DNA of 64,000 nucleotides from Patiria miniata (lineage: Eukaryota; Echinodermata; Asteroidea; Valvatida; Asterinidae). Made by a program: the position numbers and the translations under genes. Positions 1 through 11,400 of this stretch are shown here, one piece after another. The first letter of the stretch is position 1; each line of letters begins with the position of its first letter. The DNA is taken from assembly GCF_015706575.1 (NCBI RefSeq), contig NW_024037063.1, positions 15,376,927-15,440,926 of the forward strand, written 5' to 3'. Under the pieces are notes generated by a model. The model did not search any database and was not told the origin of the DNA. It worked only from the letters and a program-made list of their open reading frames with translations.

Positions 1-25
1 CGGACTTTTCTCACTTCTAATGACA

Positions 26-210
26 CCTATTTTGCAATTTTAAACAGATTCTTGGGGAAGAAATCACGATTTTCCTGCGCGGTTTGTGCCTTGCGATTCA
101 GCGCGCCGTGCATGCTCACGGTACATCGTGCGGTGATCGCCATCTTTATTTTCGGGTCGCGTGTTGTCACCGCGCTGTCATCGTCATTTTACCCCCAAAT
201 TTCCGTCAAA
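26..210 (+). repeat. Dispersed repeat, copy 1
   Basis: Resembles 2044-2175 in direct orientation, sharing GACAC, GGGGAAGAAATCACGATTTTCC-like and GCGGTTT blocks, with substitutions throughout. No coding potential. Boundaries are approximate and the family is unknown. Confidence 0.5.
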
Positions 211-1164
211 AATGAAAACCTTGCCCTCTATCTATGACATACTTGTTTATTGAGAATGTCCCAATTGGTTTGGTCATGTTGGTAGGTCCCTATAATTTTT
301 AAGTGGATTTTGTTCCCTCGTTATATAGGAACCGGGCCCTACACTTCACGATTGCCAGGAAAACGGCAATCGTGACAGACTCGTGTAGTGTATGAGCTCC
401 GTGCGCCACCGAAAGAGGGCGCACTTTTACCTAGCAATGACGTCCCATGGGCGGGACATTTTGCTGGTTGACACGCACCATTCCTCGTGTGTGATGCACG
501 TACACCATGGGATTTGTACAATATACACGCAGTGGCCGCGCTTCGCAGAAAATGTAGTCAGGCAAGATGGCGTCCGTCGATCACCCCCAACTGTGCTTCC
601 TTTGCCAGTGAGGGGGTACTTGTGAACGGAGCGGATAGGGCCCCTGTTTAGTTTCGATCAAATTAGAGTCAAGGTAGCCCCCAGACAGGGCTCTGGAGTG
701 CTCTGAAACGTGCAAAACTAAATCAGGCCCACTTTACTGAGTTTACTCACAGTTTAGTCAGCAAATTTCTCAAAAATTCCACTGGGGCAAAGAAAATGTC
801 CTCAGTATTTCACCAACCAAGTTTGCAGACTCAATTCAATTTTTAAAGGAGACTTTTCTTCAATATTTTGCACATGTATGAGAGGGAAGTCAATTGATTT
901 CAAAATGGGGCTAAAGACTTGACTGGTACATGTCCAACCATGATCCAACTATTTGAAAAGACTGACCTCTTCATTCAGTGTCATTAGTCTGGTGGCTTGA
1001 CTATGGAGAAATGTGTAGTAAATTGAGACTAGTTCCCGGTTCATACCACATGTTTCTTAAAATCTTTTGGCATGGTTGATTGATGCACTACTGAAGCTGT
1101 GTTGGACTGGTTGTTTTAGGTGCCAGTCTATTTTCTTGTATTGCATGTTTTTAATACCTTAAGT

Positions 1165-1203
1165 TTTGGGACTCTCATACACAATTTTATTGAGAGTCCC
1201 AAA
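1165..1203. repeat. Perfect 13-bp hairpin
   Basis: TTTGGGACTCTCA at 1165-1177 is exactly complementary to 1191-1203 with a 13-nt loop. It lies just outside the element that begins at 1215. Confidence 0.75.
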
Positions 1204-1214
1204 TTTTCAGACTA

Positions 1215-2041
1215 GGTAGCCCCATAAATGTGGCCTATTTACTGGACTACCTCCGTAAATAAACAGAGGTAGTCCAGTAAATAGGCCAAATTTATTACTC
1301 CTAGAACTAGTATGATGAAATGCATAAGCGAAGTCTCATAGACACAGAACCCCGCAAAATTGTTTGCAGCACGGAACACCAATTAAGTACAAAAACATCC
1401 ATCAAAACAGAGACATTTCTCACAGAACCGCTGCACAGTTCGCCCCTAAACTTCCTACAATACCTCATGACATATTCACGTTATGTGCGCCTAACAAACA
1501 TCGCTGGATTCTGTCTGTTTTTAGGCAAAAATGCTGAAAAATATGCCCTTTCCGCACTGAGCTAATCTGACACTTAAAACGTGCACACAGAGATTATGAT
1601 CGCTCGATGATTTTCGGCTCGCTCGGAGCGTGCCGTGGGGGGGGGGGGGTACAGTACATGCAAACTGATAGTATGCGCATGCGTACAAGTGCAAGTACCG
1701 TACCCCCCACGGTGCGCTCCGATCGAGGGAACCGAAAATCATCGATCGATCACAATCTCTGCGTGAACAATTTTCGTGAAATTTCATGTTGAAATTTTGA
1801 TACGCAAACGTGTGCAAATGAATCTGGAAATTTCACGAAAAATAGACATCTGAAAAAGGCAGCAGTTTCTGATTAGCCTATAGAGGGTGAGTATGCTTCT
1901 AAAGCAAAAATAAACTTCAAACTAAGCCTAAATGTGAAAATCCAAATTTGACAAAGTTCAACATGTTTTTGTACATTGGTGGAAGTGTGGCTTTTATTTA
2001 CGGAGGTAGTCCAGTAAATTGTCCACATTTATGGGGCTACC
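1215..2041. mobile_element. Inverted-repeat element, 827 bp, with internal fold-back
   Basis: The ends GGTAGCCCCATAAATGTGG and its complement at 2023-2041 are matching terminal inverted repeats extending through the GACTACCTCCGTAAAT block. A second copy of that block at 1264-1291 makes the left end itself fold back. No transposase frame; non-autonomous. Family not recognised. Confidence 0.75.
1586..1763. repeat. Long imperfect inverted repeat inside the 1215-2041 element
   Basis: Arms 1586-1658 and 1694-1763 are complementary over most of about 70 bp (GAGCGTGCCGTGGGG against CCCCACGGTGCGCTC, and GATGATTTTCGG against CCGAAAATCATC). The loop is short and centred on GTATGCGCATGCGTAC. A separate fold-back unit nested in the larger element. 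Confidence 0.75.
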
Positions 2042-2043
2042 TT

Positions 2044-2175
2044 CTCTCAATATGACACTTTTTTGGTAATTATTGAACAGTTTGTTGGGGTAGAAATTAC
2101 GATTTTCCCATGCGGTTTACGGTTGGTGCTGTTCGATTCGGCGGGCCTTGCGCATTTACGTTACATCATGTTTAA
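2044..2175 (+). repeat. Dispersed repeat, copy 2
   Basis: Diverged direct copy of 26-210. It abuts the right end of the inverted-repeat element at 1215-2041, so the two may have inserted next to or into each other. Confidence 0.5.
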
Positions 2176-2837
2176 GGAAAGAATTTCGTACTGGGCCACC
2201 AAACATCAATTTTCACCTCACCTTGTGATTTCACCCAAGATGAATCCAGGAAGCCTCGCCAATACAATTTTTTTTTTGAAAAATGTGTTTTTAGAGCACA
2301 TTTTGGATGCACACGATGTGCAGAATTAAGTGGAGGCAGCTTGTCAAATTGAAAGTGTCTGGAAAACTGCGGTACGTTATACGCATGACATCGACAACCA
2401 TGACAGCGCATGAGCTGGCCAATGATAGTGCAATACGTTATTATGAATGAACATTTAATTTCTCATGAATATTTAGTTTATTTCAGTGGATTCTTCAAAT
2501 ACAAATGTACGTCTAAAAATTTCAGGGCGATACATGCATGAAGTGAATAAGAATGGCACCCACGAGTCACCTTCAAATATCACATAATGAAGTTCAGCAT
2601 GAAAAAAGACAACACCTAAACATTATCAAAAAGTACAAGCCTTGTCAAAAAAAAAGGTGACATGGCCATGACTTTTTTTTCTTCAAACTGGTGCATGCTA
2701 TTATTCCTGCTTATAAGTAGAATTGAAGTGCTCATTTATCCGCATAATCACATCTTCCCTCATAATTATATGCAAGATATGGTTTCTGAAATTACAATAA
2801 TTGTCTTGATTACTAAAGAATGCATTATTATGAAGCC

Positions 2838-3062
2838 TAACAGAACTCAACCCATCAAACCCCAACGGCATGTTTTGTTGGAATCTGTCAGGATGGGTAC
2901 TGTACCCCTAAACTGACAGTCTTTTACATTGGGTTGGCACAAATCCAGAAACAAAGTCAGAAATATGTACCGGTATATGCAGTTTCCCATATGGTGTTGG
3001 AATTTGCCAGGATGGGTATGGTTCTTAGTTAATCATGCTGGGAGTTAGAGTTAATGGAGGAC
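2838..3062 (+). repeat. Dispersed 225-bp repeat, copy 1
   Basis: Similar in direct orientation to 47727-47957, sharing GAACTCAACCCATCAAA, CCTAAACTG and GGAATTTGCCAG blocks in the same order. The two copies sit outside the channel gene and inside the p53-family gene. Confidence 0.75.
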
Positions 3063-3107
3063 AGGATCAACTTGTGACATTCACATGATAAGGGTGGAGA
3101 TATATAC

Positions 3108-3652
3108 CAGTGTTCTCCAACCTGTAAAAATAACCTGGTGCCCCGCCAAGCTTTCTGAGGCACCTGCCAAGCTTAAAAAGTTGCCGCCATGCTTAAAAAG
3201 TTGCTCGCCATGCTTTGAAAGAAAAAGGAAAAAAATAATAAAAAAGACAAACAAGTGAGACTACCGTTACCCTCCAGGGTATATTTTGGTCAGAAACTCT
3301 GCCAAAAGTAATAACATGCAACACTTGTCAAACTGACAAGCCTGCCCATTGTTACAATCCATCAGATCAAAAGTCTCGAAGCCAAACTGCCTCAGAGTCC
3401 CTGGGCACTGATGTATTAAAAAAGATGATGCTGGGCCAGTATTGTACTCAACTGTAAGTGTAACTGTTTTAGAAATGGCCTAAAAGCTGTTTTCCATACA
3501 TAAATTACATGTTCATCTGCAAATAGCACCCCCTAGCTTATAGAAATGTATGACTGCACAGCAGTCATAGCCCTAGCCCTAGCATATAGCGCCCCCACCC
3601 TTCACTTTTTGACGGCGCACGGACCTTTACTTTTCAAAGTTGGAGAACACTG
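3108..3652. mobile_element. hAT-like non-autonomous element, 545 bp
   Basis: Perfect 14-bp terminal inverted repeats CAGTGTTCTCCAAC at 3108-3121 and 3639-3652. The CAGTG start and CCAAC block are typical of hAT ends. TATAC flanks both sides, but a clean 8-bp target duplication is not visible. Internal sequence has GTTGCCGCC/GTTGCTCGCC subterminal repeats and no transposase. Confidence 0.75.
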
Positions 3653-3765
3653 TATACATGTACCTGTATGTCTTTACAGGTGCATACTTACATGCATACA
3701 TACATCCATACATAATGACCCGTCAGAACGAAACTCAATGATTTTTAAATTGCCATCTGTTGGTG

Positions 3766-4263
3766 TTAAAGGGAATGTACAATACTTGCTTTTGCTGCAA
3801 TTTTCAGAAATAAATGGATTTGGAGGATCAGTACAGTATGTTATAGCAAAAATTGTTAAAATGGCCTGTTTCACGTTTTGGGCTTGTAAATGCTGGAAAA
3901 ACCAAGAAAACCAATCATGTTCTTGTAGTCTGGTTCCCTGACCCCACTTAAGATCGATCAGAGCAATTTATAGACTTTGGGGAATTGTAAGGTCGGAGAA
4001 TCAGTCTAGAAGGCTTGTTCACCTTCACAGGTGTGTAATCAATTGCCAAGAAAATGTGGAATAACTATAATTAGGAAAAATTAGGAGCACTTTTTGAAAA
4101 AAGCCAGTTTTCTCCAATGCTGGTCGGCCAACCACCGTTGGAAAAGTACTGCTTTTCTTGAAAATGTCAGCACACCAGGAGCCACGAGTTTACAGGATGC
4201 TTTAGACTGTCATTCCCTAATAATCCAGTAAGATATTTTGTTTTATGATGTTTGCAACTTTAA
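3766..4263 (+). mobile_element. TTAA-flanked MITE family A, copy 1
   Basis: Starts TTAAAGGGAATGTACAAT and ends TGTTTGCAACTTTAA. About 500 bp, sharing internal blocks (TAGTCTGGTTCCCTGAC, TTTACAGGATGCTTTAGAC) with copies at 10462, 27334 and 53233. TTAA at both ends suggests piggyBac-type targeting, but no transposase is present to confirm it. Confidence 0.85.
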
Positions 4264-4685
4264 ACCAATAGTAGCTTTTTTGGTGACTCACACATGTGTG
4301 GACTTCTTACATTGATTGTGGTAGCAAAGGAAAACAGGAAAAGGATATGATCTCTGAGTTCCTGACTAAAAGCTTGTCTTTTGGAATAGCTCATACAAGC
4401 CCGATCATACATTGTTCAGTTATTTCTGGTCTGAAACCACAAAACGAAGGCCTGGAAAAGCTTACAAGCTGGGAGTTTATACACTTTAATTGTCAGAAAG
4501 TTTCTGAGGTTGTCGCAGTATGCATTGGTGGCTACAAGTTTCTTGTAATGTGTGTCTTTAATATTGTTTATTTGGGCTTTTGGAAAAATATTTGTAAGAT
4601 CGTGGGCGTTGCTGGAGTCCTTTCATTTGACCCTTGTGGTACTCAATAATTGTACATCTGGAATTCAACTGTACTCAGCATCATC

Positions 4686-5457
4686 ATGGCATATGTAGAG
4701 GGAACATACACTCAACCATTTGTGTCATTTCTCAATGCCATGCCACATTTGAAAAGCAAACGTAGAAACTATGATGATACAGATGAGGAGCTTGGTCTAC
4801 TACAAGGCAGACGTAAGCTGCATTCCAAACACCACAGATGGCACCCTAGGCTACACTTGCACCCTTTTGCAAGGCATCCAAAGTCAGACTCAAAGCGTGG
4901 ATATAACAAACTGCGGCATTCATGCCCTGGGAGGATCACGGATGTAAACAGTGTCCATTTCAAACCTGAACATGAGTCAATATTAGAATTACAACCAATC
5001 CGAGCTGGCAATGAGCTATCCCTTACAGCTGCTGAGGCCAGTATTGCCTCTCGTACGTTATTTATCAGGACTGACAGTGCAAAAACTGATATAAGTTGTG
5101 AACCATACTTCAAGTTGATGTACAAGAGCAGACAGAGAGAGAGTAACAACCGCACAGACTCGGATCAGAACCAGAGTCTCTCACATGCAAGACCAGCTCC
5201 CAACGTTCAGAATTATGGGTCATGCACAGATGATGGAGTACCATCAAATGTCACATTTACAAAAGTGGGCAAGAAGTTGGGTAAGATTAATAATTGTAAA
5301 CTGCCTGCAAATCCACAGATGTATGGCAGGTATCGGCAGGAATTGAGTCAATTTGCTAAGACTGAGGCAGCTAGACAGAAGGAGGAGCAGAAACGACAGA
5401 AGCAGCTGGATGATGAGTTCAGACAGTACAGGGGAACCTGCTGCTATACAGTCAAAT
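4686..5457 (+). CDS. ClC-2 homolog exon 1, long cytosolic N-terminus
   Basis: Encodes residues 1-257 and ends in phase 1 at donor GTAAGT. Only the last 45 or so residues, from [14 protein letters not shown], resemble the ClC-2 N-terminus. The preceding 211 residues are hydrophilic, rich in His, Arg, Lys and Ser, and were not recognised. A coding start further downstream or an upstream non-coding exon cannot be excluded. Confidence 0.8.
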
Positions 5458-8400
5458 GTAAGTACTGATACATACAGTGTACATGACTTATATAAGGTAC
5501 ATGTAACCTCCTTCTTGAACATGTTCCATTAGGAATAGTGCGATACAGTCCAACAAATTTACGTCAGAAAAAGTGTCTTTCCGTCTGCAACTATTCAGTC
5601 CATTTTGTGTTCAGTCGTGGTTAGACCTGCACATGTATATGTACAGTTTAGAATAGGTCTGGACATGCAGTGGACGTAAAACAGACAGAAATTGTACATG
5701 GAAAACTTGATGAAGACTGCTAATATACGTGTACATGGCTGTGCACATGTACATGTAAGGCTGAATGATTCAGTTGATACAGGGTGAGTCAAAAAAAGCG
5801 GAACCCAAACCCCAAAAATTATATTTCATATTTAAAAAAATATGTAGCTCCAAAAGTAATTATGACTGGAAAGCCAATTTCATAAGCCTCTTTTGATTGA
5901 AAAAATTACTGAAATTGGTCAATCCGTTAAAAAAAATCACCATTTAAACACTGACCCTAAAACCCGTCTCGTCCAAAAAATGCGATTTCAACAATTGTTG
6001 TCACAATTCGCCAGCGATGAAATCTTAGTTTAAACGTTAACAATATGCAACAAAGTCCTTTTGAAGGCCCGTCTTTAAAGTAGTAGATTTTATAAATCAT
6101 ATTGTTTGCCTAACCAGGGTTGTTAATCAAAATATTGTGTGCTACAGTTGGTGACGGTTGTTGAAACAAGTATGCTGTGTCATTTTCTTTGTTGTTCCAA
6201 ACAGTCAAAACACGCAATAAATTGATTTTTTGGACAAGACAGGTTTTAGGGTCATTGCGTTTAAATGGTGGTATTCTTTGAACTGATTGAGCAATTTCAG
6301 TAATTTTTTCATCTAAAAGTAACTTTTGAAATTGGCTTTCCAGTCATTATTATTTTTGGTGCTACATATTTTTTTAAATATGAAAAACATTTTTGGGGGT
6401 TTGGGTTCTGCTTTTTTTTTACTTGCCCTGTAGAACAGCAGTTACATGTATACATGTAGTATTCATGGTATTCTGGACATTTCTACTTTTGTTAATTTCT
6501 CTGAGTTCAACCAAAGACATATGGAATAGATGGTTAATGCTTAACTCGTTGTTTAGTTTTCTGTTTAGTCTGGAGCTGTAATGTTTGTTGAGGTTGGGGT
6601 TGCATCAACGCATGGTTCACGCTTTATCCATAAGTAATTGGCATAATCAGTGACATTCTACTTTATTCATCACTCATCAGTGATTTGCGTGACATGTTTC
6701 AATCATTTGACATGTGTTGAATGTTTATAAATCTCTGGTTTGTTCCAGCTAATCTGATCTGGTTCCGTGACTTTGTCTTCAGTAAGATAGGGGAAGATTG
6801 GATCTTTCTAGCCCTACTTGGCATCATTATGGCACTGCTATCATTTGCTATGGACTATGCCATTGCTAAATTCCAAACAGGTAAACCTTCCCCCCCCCCA
6901 TATTTTTTCTTTTTCTATTTGCAAATAAGAATGGTTTTTGTACCAGGCTTTGCAGTGCGTTGACAGATGGATGCTTGGGGATATATACTTGTTATGAGGT
7001 GTCCCTTTAAATTTGTGAGGAAAAAAAATTAACAAGAAACAATTTCAGTGAATGACATGTTTCATGTTGTGTACATGTGTGTGGATGTATTGGTACTTTT
7101 TGTTGATACTTTTATGTTTTAGCTTTAATGCCAACCTTCCATGACTGTTTAGCCTAATTTTGCACAATGTTGGCTTCTGATAGAATTGGGAAGGTTCCTA
7201 GTGCATACAATGTACATGTGCACTATTATCAAGTTAATCGTCATTTCCTACCTAGCAATGGTCATCTATATTTTCACCACAGAGGGGACTCATAATTCTC
7301 ACCCTGAGATATGACACCAATCACAAAGCTTCTTTTGTTTACAAAGTGTAGTAGGTCTTATTTTTATTTTTTCCCCCTGTTTCTTTTGACAGCTCAAGTC
7401 CAGCTCTTTACAGTACTGAAGGGCTCTCCATTTGTACAGTACTTTGCCTGGACTGGCTTTCCTATCGTCTTCATCATTTTCTCCACAGGATTTGTGCATC
7501 TGGTATCACCAAATGCCATAGGTAAGATATGAATTGTCAATCTCTAAATTTGACGATTAGATTTTGTGTTATTGGTGTCTTCTGCAATACGATTGTCAGT
7601 CAACACACATTGAAATGATGACTGTGTGGACTTGATGCATAATTACTACCTTATTGACTGAGACATGACAGAAAGTTGAATGCACCTAGAGGCAAGCTCC
7701 TCGGCACAGGTTTGTGCACATTATTTTTACAGACTGCTTTCTGTGACCATCAGTGAAATATGAGTTGTTAGATGAGTTGAGGTGTAATGGACTTCTTGCT
7801 CTGCCTCGGGCTGTGCCCATTAAGGCTGAAACGATATACCGGTGCATCGCGATACATTCGTTCAAGATGCGATAACATATCGACCGGTACGAATGTTTGA
7901 TATATCGATATTATTAATAATAATATAATAAATAACAGCGGCAGCGCACCGAAACAAAATTGCAAGCAACTGCGATGCATGAGAAGCACGAAATGTAAAA
8001 ATAATAATGCGAAGAGTTGAAGTCTCACCTTTCCGAGCGCACGCACGTGAAAAGTTCATGCCGATTTTCCTGTGTATTTAATGTACTGGTACAAGAAAGA
8101 GATGTGTTGCTGAAATGAATTATCAATTAATAAAGTTATTAACAAACCAAAACCAAAACCGAGCGGTAAAAAGTACGGTGAAAGCTGTCTTAGACGCTTG
8201 CGACCAGCCGTACGAGATACCATGGAGGATTCCTCCATCGTGATACTAGTGCAGCTGCTGCCATGCAGCATGCTTAATTCCCCAGCGGACCACACCTTTG
8301 TGGTAATGAAGGGGTGGTGTTCTTTCTTGGGAACAATAATTACCAATATTTCCGCTGATTAAAAAAAGAAAAATGACGACTAATACTTGTTATGGTGTTT

Positions 8401-11400
8401 GAAATATTTCTTTATTAGATAATAAGTTGTTCAACGTCACAATATTTATTTTTTCCTGAAATGTATTCAAGAAACGATGTAAAACTAAAAAAGGGGACTG
8501 AATCACCCCTTGCGAAATTAATGGATTCGCCCATGAAAATGTCAGCATCGTTTCCTACGGCGCTACAGGACAAGATCTTTGGTGTTTTGAAGAAAGTTAC
8601 GATCGAAACTTGAACTTTCAACGTAACTACTCGCTAGTAATCACACAAATCTGATAAGTTTTGAGGTAAAACGGGACCTGTTTAGTCTTAGGTCAAAACA
8701 AATCAGCAACTGTTTCCACAAAAGCAAGATTTGTAACGCTCCAGTCAGACAACACACGGTGGGTTGCATACTCTCTCACGTCACGTGCAGCGGGAAAATG
8801 TTGTCATTCCCCGGCGCATGCTGCCGGGCCATGCATTAACTTTTAAGGCCGGGGACCGGACGGGGCAGCCGGCAGCAATTCCCGTAGTTTATTTCTCATC
8901 ATCAATTTCCATATTTGTTTGTTAGAGTATCGATTGTAAATGATTTGATATAACTTTTGTGGCCCTTTTTATAGCTCTGTAGTGTAAATGGAACTGGTTC
9001 AGAGCATTTTGACTAGAATTTGGAGGCCTTACAAAATTGAAACCGCTGTGGTCGGTGCGGCTTATACGCCGCGCGGCTTACATGTATATTTCGAAAATTA
9101 CGGTAGTACCTTACTGTATTTGTGTATTATCAGAAACGAGTAGAGACAGATTAAAGAGGACCTAGACCCTGATTAAGTTCATCTGTTATGATTTTATTTA
9201 TTTTTTTATACCAAGATGTATCGCGATATATATCGTATCGTTTGATATGTATCGTGATACATATCGTATCGTGACACAGGCGTATCGTTTCAGTTGCCCA
9301 TGTAGATAGGCAGATCTTGTGTGTTTAATGTTATCAACCTGTAAATCTTGTTTTTTTGGTTGACAACCCACCTGTAGGCTCTGGAATACCAGAGATGAAG
9401 ACCATTCTGAGAGGAGTAGTGCTGAAGGAATACCTGTCATTCCGTACCCTGATATCTAAGGTTATTGGAGTGGCCACATCACTTGGAAGTGGCCTGCCCA
9501 TCGGAAAAGAAGTATTTATATTTCACTGTTCCTTCTTAAGTGTTAATTTGCCATTTTTACCCAAGCACTACATAGATTTAGTTTTCAAGTCCTCCAGTGC
9601 AGAGTATTCTGCCCAATACTTAACCGAATGTTTTTTCCTTGACTCCAAAGAATGAATGCATTGCTTAAATGCTGTTTACTCCTATATATGTCACCATGTA
9701 CAGAGAAAATACTTGGCAATGAGATGGAGGTTAAAAAATGTGAAACTGAAAAATATCTACTTTTAAATCAAACATGTAACTGCCAAGTATGTTGCTTGAT
9801 TGAATCATAGCACGATGACAGAGCAACTCCCTTGATATTGTGAAAAACAATGTAGTTGCCTGTCAGGAATAAGGAATCTACTACATGTACTTTTATCTGA
9901 TTATCTGTGAGTGATCCCAAGTTGCTATTTCCCGGGTTTGCAGCATTGCTAATGTTGCTTGCATTGTGACTTTGGTTGTGTTCCTGGCTGCATATTGGGT
10001 TTTTTTGTTGGCCTCTAACTAGCATTTTCAAACCCCTCTCCAGTCAATTTCTTTGTTCAACCTTAAAATAATTAATGCACCTGGTCAGATTCCGTACACA
10101 GTTTCTTTAAAAATATGTTTTCTAATTGTTACTGTTCTTATGTTATTCCCTACAGGGCCCCTTTGTGCACATTGCCAGTATTGTATCCACCATCCTCAGC
10201 AAGCTCATTGTAACATTCAAGGGCATCTTTGAGGTAACAACTTTAATCACATTCAGGAAATGTGCTTTCAGTGGCATCTATTCAAGACTTTCTAATTGGA
10301 CCCCTATTATCTAGGATGCATTTTCAATCCTCCAAGATCTTAATGTTGATGTCCAGTGGAATAGTTTGTTCAGTTTTAAAAGAATATGAATTTCAACTCT
10401 TTCAACAAGTGAATGTCTGTCACCATCCGTTCTCCATCATCAAACATTAAACTGGAAAGAATTAAAGGGAATATACATCATTGGCTTTTGCTGTAATTTT
10501 CAGAAATGAACTATTTGAGGGGTTAGTATAATAGATCAAATATTGTTACACTGACATGTTTCAAATTTTGTGTTCGAAAATGCTGGAAAATCCAAGAAAA
10601 ACAAAACTGTTCAAGTAGTCTGGTTCCCCAGACTCCACTAAATATAAAATAGATCAATTTACAGATGCCGGGAAATTGTAAGGTAAGGGTACCAGTCTAG
10701 CTGACCCGTTCATGAACATGTAACCAATAGCGAACAGAATTTGGACTGAATTAATGGTGAATTTGGAGCAGTAGTTGAAAAATAGTTAGGTTTTTCCAAC
10801 GGTGGTCGGCCGACCACCGCTGGAAATTTTTACAAAAATACCATTTTCTTGAAAATGACTTCACACCAGGTGCCCATAAGTTTACAGGATGCTTTAGACT
10901 GTTATTTACCAACATCCTATTAAGGTATTTCATAAAAACTTGGCAGTTTTATTTTTCGATGTTTGCAAATGTTGTATATTCCCTTCAAGGTGTCACCTCA
11001 ATCCTCCAAGAATCCATTTCCAACTTTCATAGCCATCCAACCTCAATACACAACTTAATCATCATGTGTCCCCCAATATTCCACAATCAGCTGCAATTAT
11101 GAATTAATCAAGTGATTAGTTCTTCAACGTTACTTCCCTAATTACGAAATTAGTTTCCCTAGCCAGCTAGTCAAGTTCTCCTCTGGAATCCTGAAGCCCC
11201 TCGACGAAAAGGTTGTCCAAACATGACCCTGAAAACATCCATCGAGCTAGAAACTGGTCTGAGTGGTCCGTCTCTTTCCAACACTATGCTCGACAGGGGC
11301 ATTTGGGCCCAACTCATCAAGTCATCATGAAAATGAATGAATGAAGAAGAAGAAGTTCCCCTTAAATCCTACTCATAAAGCATAAATTTGTTTTTCTGAT

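Noticed and set aside
4296-4649. 117-codon open frame just upstream of channel exon 1
   Set aside because: It ends in a stop in the same frame as exon 1, has no family resemblance and lies partly in non-conserved sequence. Kept as upstream or untranslated DNA.
10989-11350. Possible LINE 3' end finishing in GAATGAATGAAGAAGAAGAAG
   Set aside because: The tail is suggestive of a retroposon end, but no reverse-transcriptase remnant or second copy is visible, so no element was called.
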